A DNA stretch of 64,000 nucleotides, from the NCBI GenBank assembly GCA_026004015.1, contig BPIH01000002.1:1-64000 (forward strand), written 5' to 3'. Made by a program: the position numbers and the translations under genes. Numbering within the stretch: the stretch's first letter is position 1; each line of letters starts with the position of its first letter. The DNA is from Chloroflexota bacterium (lineage in GTDB: Bacteria; Chloroflexota; Limnocylindria; Limnocylindrales; CSP1-4). This document shows, piece after piece, positions 56,884 to 64,000 of this stretch. The notes under the pieces are model-generated. The model was given only the letters and a program-made list of their open reading frames with translations. It had not been told where the DNA came from and ran no database searches.

Positions 56884-58472
56884 GGTCGGGGGCGTCCGTC
56901 GCCGCCGACCGCCTCGAGCTCCGACGAGCCGTCGGGTCGGTCGACGACCCGCCAGCCCCGGGCGGCGAGCTCGGCTCGGAGTCGGTCGGCCGCTTCGAAG
57001 TCGTGGCGCGAGCGCGCCTCGGCCCGCGCGGCGGCGAGGTGCCGGACGTCCTCCGGTGGCGCGGCGGCCCGGGTCGACACCCCGACCCGCGCCCGCCCCT
57101 CCGGGGGCTGGTCCCAGACCCGGTCGAGGTCGAGGCCGAGGACGACGTCGGCGTCGAGGACGAGCCAGCGGCGCTCGTCGGCGGCGAGGTCGGCGGCGAG
57201 GATCTCCCGGACGACGCCGAGGGCCCGGGGCAGGTCGAGATCGTCGTCGAGGGCGTCGACGAAGCGGTCGTGGAGACGACGCCCGGCCGGCGAGAGGGGA
57301 GCCGTCGGCACGTGGGCGCGATCGGAGAGCGGAAACGGGGGCTCGGCCCGACCGTGGCCGGTCGGCCCGTCGGCGATCCCCTCGGGCCGTGGCGGGGGCG
57401 GGGCGGCCCGGAGGGGGAGGGGAGCGGCCCAGGGACCGTCGGGGGGCGGCGGCCCGAGGCTCCGGAGGGTGGTCCGGAGGGAGCGGAGGCCGGCATCGGC
57501 GGCAGCGAGGGACGCCTCGGTGGCCCGCAGCTTGTGGCCGTAGCGGACGGTGGCGCAGAGGTACCGGAAGGCGAGGGGATCGAGCCCCCGCTCGACGAGG
57601 TCGTCGACGAGAAGGACGTTGCCGGCCGACTTCGCCATCTTCCGACCGCCCATGAGGAGGTGCTCGCCGTGGACCCAGGTCCGGGCCGGCAGCCGTCCGG
57701 TGAGGGCGCGGGCCTGGGTGATCTCGTCCTCGTGGTGGGGGAAGACGTTGTCGATGCCGCCGGTGTGGATCTCGAACTCGGGTCCGAGATAGCGGAGGCC
57801 CATGGCGGTGCACTCGATGTGCCAGCCCGGGAAGCCGCGACCGAAGCGGGCCGAGGGCCAGGCGAGGAGGCGACCCTGCCCGGCCGGCCGCCAGAGGGCG
57901 AAGTCGGCGGGGTGACGCTTCTCCGGGTCGACGGCGGCCCGGTAACCGGCCCGCAGCCGATCGAGGTCGTTGCCGGACAGCTCGCCGTAGGCCGGGTCGG
58001 TTTCGACGGCGAAGTAGACGATCCCGGAGGGCGCGACGTAGGCGGAGCCGCGGTCCACGAGCGCCTCGACGAGGCGGAGCATGTCCGCCACGTGCTCGCT
58101 CGCCCGCGGGTAGACGTTCGCCGGCAGGATGTTCAGGCGGGCCTCGTCGGCATGGAAGCGGGCCTCGTAGATGGCCGCGATCTCGGTCGGGTGTTTGCCC
58201 TCCATCTCGGCGGCGAGGAGCATCCGGTCCGGGCCCTCCTCCTGGCGCTCGTCGACGAGGTGGCCGACGTCGGTGACGTTCTTGACGTGCCGGACCGCGA
58301 GGCCGTGGTAGAGGAGGACCCGGCGGAGGACGTCGGCCAGGAGGTAGCTCCGCAGGTTGCCGAGGTGGGCGGGCCGGTAGACGGTCGGCCCGCAGGTGTA
58401 GATCCGGACCGGACCGTCGGCGGCGACGGCGTCGAGCCGACGGCCGAGGGTGTTGCGAAGGCGGAGCGTCAT
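56820..58472 (-). CDS. cysS: cysteine--tRNA ligase
   Basis: VRIYTCGPTVYRPAHLGNLRSYL, GWHIECTAMGLRYLG, GGIDNVFPHHEDEITQA, GRKMAKSAGN. Confidence 0.97.
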   Translation of the reverse strand: MTLRLRNTLGRRLDAVAADGPVRIYTCGPTVYRPAHLGNLRSYLLADVLRRVLLYHGLAVRHVKNVTDVGHLVDERQEEGPDRMLLAAEMEGKHPTEIAAIYEARFHADEARLNILPANVYPRASEHVADMLRLVEALVDRGSAYVAPSGIVYFAVETDPAYGELSGNDLDRLRAGYRAAVDPEKRHPADFALWRPAGQGRLLAWPSARFGRGFPGWHIECTAMGLRYLGPEFEIHTGGIDNVFPHHEDEITQARALTGRLPARTWVHGEHLLMGGRKMAKSAGNVLLVDDLVERGLDPLAFRYLCATVRYGHKLRATEASLAAADAGLRSLRTTLRSLGPPPPDGPWAAPLPLRAAPPPPRPEGIADGPTGHGRAEPPFPLSDRAHVPTAPLSPAGRRLHDRFVDALDDDLDLPRALGVVREILAADLAADERRWLVLDADVVLGLDLDRVWDQPPEGRARVGVSTRAAAPPEDVRHLAAARAEARSRHDFEAADRLRAELAARGWRVVDRPDGSSELEAVGGDGRPRPQGAGGPTARSRRRPKRRMTR

Positions 58473-58774
58473 CCCGACACCTCGAGGGGAGCGACGCGAT
58501 CGATGGTACCCGGCCGCCGGCTCCGCTCCCACGGGGTCGGACCGACCTTGCCGCACCCCTAACGTTTTCGCCGGGTTCTCGTTATGCGATGCGAGGCCCT
58601 GCTCCAGACATCGTTCCCCCGGCGGTGTGGTTCGGCGGGGCCTCCTTCGTTTCGGCTGTCGAACGCCCGTCGAGTGCCGGCCCTCGCCCGGCCGTCGCCC
58701 ACCCGTCCCGCCACCGAACGCCGGCGCATCATCGAACGGCCGGGGGTCCCCGGCCGACTCCCTATACTCGGGCC

Positions 58775-58954
58775 ATGCGCCGCTGGGTCTGCATCGTCGC
58801 CCTCCTCGCCGGGTTCGCAGCCGATCCAGGACTCCGTCCCCGCCCGCGGCGCCCGCCGGTGGCCGTCGAGCGACTCCTCGAGGAGGTCTTCGCCGACGAC
58901 CGCCTGCCCGCCGACGTCCTCCGAGGCACGGCCGCCTGGTGGCTGCGGCTCTGA
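58775..58954 (+). CDS. small ORF (59 aa) directly downstream of TATACT box
   Basis: MRRWVCIVALLAGFAADPGLRPRPRRPPVAVERLLEEVFADDRLPADVLRGTAAWWLRL; overlaps start of SBP gene. Confidence 0.4.
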   Translation: MRRWVCIVALLAGFAADPGLRPRPRRPPVAVERLLEEVFADDRLPADVLRGTAAWWLRL

Positions 58955-60576
58955 GGAGCCGGCGCCCCTCCCGGCGTGGCGGCGGTCTCCGGGGGCGTCG
59001 GGTCGGGCGGTCGGTCGGGCTCGCCGTTCTCGGCCTCGGTCTCGCCCTGGCCGTCCTCGGCGGACCCGCCGGGCCGAGCGCCGGTCGGGCGGCGGCTCCC
59101 GACGAGGCGCGGATCGTCGTCGGAGCGCCGGCGACCCTCGATCCGGCGGCGGCGGGCGACGCGGCGAGCGCGGCCGTCATCGGCGCCCTCTTCGAGACCG
59201 TGACGACCTACGACGCCGACCTCGTCCTCCGGCCGGCCCTCGCCGCCCGCTGGTCCGTCGAGAACGACGGCCGGCGGGTCGTCTTCGAGCTCCGCTCCAA
59301 CCTCCGCTTCTCCGACGGCAGCCCGCTGACGGCCGAGGACGTCGTCCGGAGCTGGTTCCGGGTCATCGACCCCGACCGCCCGTCTCCCCTCGCCTCCCTC
59401 GTCGACGACGTCGTCGGGGCGGCCGCCTATCGCCGCGGCGAGACGCGCGACCCCGGCGGGGTCGGCATCCGGACCGAGGGCCCCGACCGGGTCGTCGTCG
59501 AGCTCGTGCGGCCCGGGGCGGACCTGCCCGCCATCGTCGCCAGCCCGACCTTCGCCGTCGTCCCGCCGGGGGTCGGTCGGGATCCGTCGGCCCTCGCCCC
59601 TGGCTCCTTCGTGGCGAGCGGCGGCTACCGTCTCAGCGCCGCGAGCCCGACGGCCCTCACCCTCGTCGCCAACCCGGCCTACTGGGCCGGCGAGCCGGCC
59701 ATCCGGCGCCTCGAGCTCGTGACCGACCTCGGCGGCCGGAGCCCGGTGGCCGTCTTCGAGGCCGGCGAGGTCGACTACACGCCGATCGGCTCGGCCGACG
59801 CGACCTGGATCGTCTGGGATCGGGAGCTCGGCCCTGCCCTCCGCTCGGTCCCGGCCCTCGGCCTGACGTACGTCGGCTTCGATACGAGTCGCCCGCCCTT
59901 CGACGACGTCCGGATCCGGCGGGCCTTCGCCTGGGCGGTGAACTGGCGGCGGATCGTCGAGCTCACCGGGGACGGATCGACGCCGGCGACGAGCATGGTC
60001 CCGCCCGGCATTCCCGGCCGGCCCGAGGGCGACTACGGTCCGCGGTACGACCCCGAGGCTGCCCGTCGCGCCCTGGCCGAGGCGGGCTATCCCGGCGGGG
60101 CCGGTTTCCCGCCGGTCGCCTTCGTCAGCGGCGGAACCGGCTGGGAGGAGGCGATCGTCGGCGAGCTCCGGGCGACCCTCGGCGTCCCCATCTCGGCCGA
60201 GGTCATGCCCTTCGACGAGTACTTCGCCCGCCTCGACAGCGATCCACCGGCCTTCTGGGCCCTCTCCTGGATCGCCGACTACCCCGGTCCGAACGACTTC
60301 CTCGGCCTCCTCCTCGGCTCCGGACGAACGAACAACTACGGCCGCTGGGCCTCGGCCGAGTTCGACGCGGCCATCGAGGCCGCCCTCGAAGAGCCCGACC
60401 CGACCGCCGCCCGGGCCGCGTACGAAGCGGCCGAGGCCATCGTCGCCCGGGACGTCCCGGTCATCCCGGTCGCCTACGGCGACGGCTGGGCGCTCAGCCG
60501 GGCCGGGCTCCTCGGCGCCGGCCAGAACGGACTCGGCTCGCTCCGCTTCGCCGGCCTCGCCTGGGAGGCGCCGTGA
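58939..60576 (+). CDS. ABC transporter substrate-binding protein, family 5 (peptide/nickel type)
   Basis: LETVTTYDADLVLRPALAARWSVENDGRRVVFELRSNLRFSDGSPLTAEDVVRSW; APGSFVASGGYRLSA; lone SBP, start inferred. Confidence 0.9.
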   Translation: MAAALRSRRPSRRGGGLRGRRVGRSVGLAVLGLGLALAVLGGPAGPSAGRAAAPDEARIVVGAPATLDPAAAGDAASAAVIGALFETVTTYDADLVLRPALAARWSVENDGRRVVFELRSNLRFSDGSPLTAEDVVRSWFRVIDPDRPSPLASLVDDVVGAAAYRRGETRDPGGVGIRTEGPDRVVVELVRPGADLPAIVASPTFAVVPPGVGRDPSALAPGSFVASGGYRLSAASPTALTLVANPAYWAGEPAIRRLELVTDLGGRSPVAVFEAGEVDYTPIGSADATWIVWDRELGPALRSVPALGLTYVGFDTSRPPFDDVRIRRAFAWAVNWRRIVELTGDGSTPATSMVPPGIPGRPEGDYGPRYDPEAARRALAEAGYPGGAGFPPVAFVSGGTGWEEAIVGELRATLGVPISAEVMPFDEYFARLDSDPPAFWALSWIADYPGPNDFLGLLLGSGRTNNYGRWASAEFDAAIEAALEEPDPTAARAAYEAAEAIVARDVPVIPVAYGDGWALSRAGLLGAGQNGLGSLRFAGLAWEAP

Positions 60577-62012
60577 GCCGGCGACTTGGCGGTCTCGGCG
60601 GACGGGCCCGCCTCGCCGCTGCGGGCCTCGTCCTGGCCGCGATCCTCGGTCTCGGGGCCGTCCCCCCGGCTGCCCGCGCCGCCGAGCCGAGCTTCGGGCC
60701 GCCGCGGGCGACGGCTGCCTTCGGGCGGGCCGTCGAGTTCGAGCAGCCCGTCGAGGGGCTCGGGCCGCTGAAGCGGGTCGAGATCCTCGTCTGGCTGGCC
60801 GAGCAACCGGTACCGACGGTTCGCTCGGTCCCTCCGCCGGATTCGGCGTCGACGACCCTTCGCTACGCCCTCGACCTGACGAGCGATCACCTCCTGCCGA
60901 ACACGCCCTTGACGGCCCGCTGGCGACTGACCGACCCGGCCGGGCAGACCTGGCTCGGGCCGCCCGTCCGGATCGTCTACGCCGACGATCGCTTCCGCTG
61001 GCGGACCCGGGCCGGCGACCTCGTCCGGGTCCACTGGGTCGAAGGCGACGCCGCCTTCGGCGCCCGCGCCCTCAGGATCGCCGAGGCCGCCGTCGCCGAA
61101 GCCGAGGCCCTCCTCGGCGTCCGCGAGGAGCGACCGATCGACTTCTTCATCTACGCCGACGAGCAGGCCTTCTACGACGCCCTCGGCCCCGGAACCCGCG
61201 AGAACGTCGGCGGCCAGGCGAATGCCGAGATCCGGACCCTCTTCGCCCAGATCGGCCCGGGGCTCCTCGACAGCTCCTGGGTCGGCGTCGTCATCCCCCA
61301 CGAGCTGACGCACCTCGTCTTCGACACGGCCGTCCGGAACCCGTACCACTTTCCGCCGCGGTGGTTGAACGAGGGGCTCGCCGTCTACCTGTCCGAAGGC
61401 TACGCGGCGAGCGACCGGTCGGCCGTCCTGGCGGCGGCCCGGGACGGCTCCCTCGTCCCGCTCTCGGGCCTGACCGCCCAGTTCCCGACCCGCCGGGAGG
61501 CCTTCTTCCTCGCCTACAGCGAGAGCGTGTCGGCCGTCGACTTCCTCGTTCGCCGCTTCGGGCGCGATGCCCTCGTCGCCCTCGTCCGGTCGTACGCGGC
61601 CGGGGTGACCGACGACGAGGCCTTCAGGGCCGCACTCGGCGTCGACGCGGCCGGCTTCGAGGCGGCCTGGCTCGCCGATCTCGGGGCGCCGCCGCCGACC
61701 CGCTACGGCCCCCAGCCGGCACCGCCGGGCCCGGTCCCCGACGCCTGGCGGGACGCGGCCCCGGGTCCGACCGCCTCGCCCGGGGCGAGCCGCTCACCCG
61801 CTCCCGCCGCCAGCAGGTCGCCGACGCCGGGGGAGGCACCGACCACCGATGCGGCGGCCCTCGTCGGCGTCCTCATCGCCCTCGGTCTCCTGGCGGCCCT
61901 CGGTGGCGCGGCCATGGCCGGCCGTCGCCGCCTGCCCTCGGACCGCCAGGCGGTCGCCGCCGAGCCGGGATCGGCCGACGAGCCGGGATCAGAGGAGGCC
62001 CGCCATGGCTAG
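60573..62012 (+). CDS. peptidase MA-like gluzincin metallopeptidase with C-terminal TM
   Basis: VVIPHELTHLVFDTAV (HExxH), PPRWLNEGLAVYLSEGY; C-terminal TM. Confidence 0.9.
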   Translation: MSRRLGGLGGRARLAAAGLVLAAILGLGAVPPAARAAEPSFGPPRATAAFGRAVEFEQPVEGLGPLKRVEILVWLAEQPVPTVRSVPPPDSASTTLRYALDLTSDHLLPNTPLTARWRLTDPAGQTWLGPPVRIVYADDRFRWRTRAGDLVRVHWVEGDAAFGARALRIAEAAVAEAEALLGVREERPIDFFIYADEQAFYDALGPGTRENVGGQANAEIRTLFAQIGPGLLDSSWVGVVIPHELTHLVFDTAVRNPYHFPPRWLNEGLAVYLSEGYAASDRSAVLAAARDGSLVPLSGLTAQFPTRREAFFLAYSESVSAVDFLVRRFGRDALVALVRSYAAGVTDDEAFRAALGVDAAGFEAAWLADLGAPPPTRYGPQPAPPGPVPDAWRDAAPGPTASPGASRSPAPAASRSPTPGEAPTTDAAALVGVLIALGLLAALGGAAMAGRRRLPSDRQAVAAEPGSADEPGSEEARHG

Positions 62013-62769
62013 CCTCGGCGAGCGGCTCCGGCGGGTGCCCTCCTGGCAGGTGACCCTCGGCGCCGCCCTCCTCGCCCTCGGCTTCCTCGTTGCCGCCCAG
62101 CTCCGCTCCGAGGGACCGCGGGTCCGCTACACCTCGCAGGAGCGGGCGCCGCTCATCGAGACCGTCCTCTCCCTCCAGCGCCAGCAGGACGCGTTGAAGA
62201 CCCGGATCCTCGAGCTGAACGACGCCATCCGGGAGCTCCAGCGGCGAGGGGAGGGGAGCGCCGCCCTCGTGGCCGAGCTGAACCGGCAGATCGAGGCCGC
62301 CCGGGTCGCGGCCGGGCTCGTCGCCCTCGAGGGCCCCGGCCTCGTCCTCCAGCTCACCGACGCCACGGGCCCCCTCCCGCCGGGGGCGAACCCGACCGAC
62401 GGCCTCGTGAAGAGCGACGACATCCGGACCCTCGTCGAGGAGCTCTGGCTCGCTGGAGCCGAGGCGATCGCCGTCAACGGCGAGCGGGTGACCGTGTCGA
62501 CGGCCATCCTCGACATCGGCGGCTCGGTCCTCGTCAACTCGGCCTACCTCGCCCCGCCCTACCAGATCGCGGCCATCGGTCCGCCGGGCCTCTACGACCG
62601 CCTGAGCGCGTCGGCCGGGTTCGTCGACTTCGTCGTCAACCGGGCCGACGCCTTCGGTCTCGGCCTTTCGTTCGCCGAGCCCGAGCGGGTGGTCGTGCCC
62701 GCCTACGCCGGCACGGTCACCCTCCGCTACGCCCGTCCCGAGGCGTCGCCGAGTCCCGGAGGGTCGTGA
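62005..62769 (+). CDS. DUF881 protein
   Basis: TM then coiled coil; VALEGPGLVLQLTDA, LVKSDDIRTLVEELWLAGAEAIAVNGERVTVSTAI, PPYQIAAIGPPGLYDRL. Confidence 0.9.
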   Translation: MASLGERLRRVPSWQVTLGAALLALGFLVAAQLRSEGPRVRYTSQERAPLIETVLSLQRQQDALKTRILELNDAIRELQRRGEGSAALVAELNRQIEAARVAAGLVALEGPGLVLQLTDATGPLPPGANPTDGLVKSDDIRTLVEELWLAGAEAIAVNGERVTVSTAILDIGGSVLVNSAYLAPPYQIAAIGPPGLYDRLSASAGFVDFVVNRADAFGLGLSFAEPERVVVPAYAGTVTLRYARPEASPSPGGS

Positions 62770-62773
62770 GCCG

Positions 62774-63448
62774 ATGCGGAGTCGAAACGCCCAGCTGAGC
62801 GTGACCGCCGTCGCCTTCCTCCTCGGGCTCCTCGTCGTCGTCCAGCTCCGGTCCCAGGTCGGTCTCTCGGGCCTCGAGGCCCGCTCGGCCCAGGAGCTGA
62901 CGGTCCTCGTCGCCAACCTGACGAGCCGGAACGATCAGCTCCGCCGCGAAGTGGCGACCCTCGAGCGGGAGGTCAGCGACCTGACCCAGGCCGCGGCCCG
63001 GGGCGAATCGTCCATCGACCGGCTCCGGATCGACCTCGCCCGGCTCCGGGTCTGGGCCGGGCTCGATCCCGTCGTCGGCCCCGGGATCCGGATCACGGTC
63101 GGGGGCCTCCTTCCCGGGTCGGCCGTCGAGGAGCTCATCAACGAGCTCCGGAACGCCGGCGCGGAGGCCATCGCCGTCGGCGGCGTGCGGATCGTGCCCG
63201 GCTCCGTCGTCGCCGGCCCGCCGGGCGCCGTCTCGGTCGAGAACACCGCCCTCGGCGATCCCTTCGAGATCGAGGCCATCGGCTCGCCGGAGACGCTCAC
63301 CGGTTCCCTGACCCGGATGGGCGGGATCGTGGCCCAGCTGTCGGCCCGCTTCCCGGAGGCGACGATCACGGTCACGCCCCTCGACCGCCTCCGCTTGCCG
63401 GCCACCGACCGGGACCTTCGGCCGACCCACGGCACGCCGACCCTCTGA
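62774..63448 (+). CDS. DUF881 protein (paralogue)
   Basis: TM and coiled coil; VVGPGIRITVGG, LINELRNAGAEAIAVGGVRIVPGSVV, FEIEAIGSPETLTGSL. Confidence 0.88.
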   Translation: MRSRNAQLSVTAVAFLLGLLVVVQLRSQVGLSGLEARSAQELTVLVANLTSRNDQLRREVATLEREVSDLTQAAARGESSIDRLRIDLARLRVWAGLDPVVGPGIRITVGGLLPGSAVEELINELRNAGAEAIAVGGVRIVPGSVVAGPPGAVSVENTALGDPFEIEAIGSPETLTGSLTRMGGIVAQLSARFPEATITVTPLDRLRLPATDRDLRPTHGTPTL

Positions 63449-63463
63449 TAGGCTGGCCGGCCG

Positions 63464-63703
63464 ATGGCTGGTCCACCTCCGATCGAGTTCTGGCTCGGCG
63501 ACGTCGTCCGGCTCCGCCGCCCGCACCCCTGCGGCGGAACGGACTGGCGCGTCGATCGGCTCGGCGCCGACATCGGTCTCCGTTGCCTCGGCTGCGGCCG
63601 CCACGTCCTCGTCGAGCGGCGTCGCCTCGAACGGCGCCTCGTCACCTTCGTCAGCCGCGGCGACGCCCTTCGGTCTCGGGCCGTCGCCCCGGTCGATCGG
63701 TGA
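63464..63703 (+). CDS. DUF951 protein
   Basis: LGDVVRLRRPHPCGGTDWRVDRLGADIGLRCLGCGRHVLVERRRLERR. Confidence 0.93.
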   Translation: MAGPPPIEFWLGDVVRLRRPHPCGGTDWRVDRLGADIGLRCLGCGRHVLVERRRLERRLVTFVSRGDALRSRAVAPVDR

Positions 63704-64000
63704 GCCGCGGCGGGCCACCGGTCGAGCCCGTCGGGGGAGGCGTCGCCGCCGTCCTCCAGGTCCGGCCGTTCCTCCTCCTCTGGCTCGCCCAGGCCGCCAC
63801 CCAGATCGGCGGCAACATGGTCATCTACGGCCTGACCGTCGTCGTCTTCGCCTCGACCCGCTCGAACGCCGCCGTCAGCCTCCTCCTCCTCACCTTCCTC
63901 GTGCCGGCCGTCCTCTTCTCGGCCGTCGCCGGCGTCTACGTCGACCGGTTCGACCGCCGATCGATCCTCGTCGCCACGAACCTCCTCCGCGGCCTCGCCT
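63700..64000 (+). CDS. MFS transporter (truncated at window edge)
   Basis: FLLLWLAQAATQIGGNMVIYGLTVVVFASTRSNAAVSLLLLTFLVPAVLFSAVAGVYVDRFDRRSILVATNLLRG, runs off the end. Confidence 0.88.
   Translation, partial: MSRGGPPVEPVGGGVAAVLQVRPFLLLWLAQAATQIGGNMVIYGLTVVVFASTRSNAAVSLLLLTFLVPAVLFSAVAGVYVDRFDRRSILVATNLLRGLA

Noticed and set aside
1-64000. CRISPR array, toxin-antitoxin, restriction-modification, retron, CBASS or prophage modules
   Set aside because: No regular repeat-spacer array and no recognisable effector, RT, methyltransferase-restriction or phage structural set. The baseplate-J-like gene lacks any phage neighbours and sits in a housekeeping operon.

Overview
Very high-GC bacterial chromosome segment. 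Gene content and order (alaS / actin-fold protein / baseplate-J-like protein / ruvX / mltG / pepP / efp / xse; DUF881, DUF951, peptidase MA) suggest Chloroflexota; the taxonomy is inference. Most of it is housekeeping: iscS-like, mnmA, alaS, ruvX, mltG, efp, xseA/xseB, dxs, tlyA, nadK, recN, xerC/D-like, an scpA-scpB fusion, rluB-like, an ABC exporter, a cmk-plsC fusion, ispH, der, an ECF sigma factor with a C-terminal anti-sigma zinc domain, tRNA-Pro(GGG), moeA/moaC/mog, an acyl-CoA dehydrogenase/EtfBA/EtfD-type electron-transfer module, nrdR, dcd, a tlpA/ccdA/glutaredoxin cluster, tRNA-Arg(CCT), cysS, a peptide-type SBP, peptidase MA, two DUF881 proteins, DUF951 and a truncated MFS gene. I found no CRISPR array, intact mobile element, prophage, defence island or large biosynthetic cluster. 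The most interesting signals are unusual gene fusions (ScpA-ScpB, CMK-PlsC, sigma-ZAS, a CysS-tail-like motif on a glycosyltransferase), in-frame minisatellites in linkers of conserved proteins, recurrent TANNNT boxes 6-9 nt upstream of start codons (candidate leaderless mRNAs), a decayed IS256-family transposase relic, and about ten apparent frameshifts in recognisable genes.
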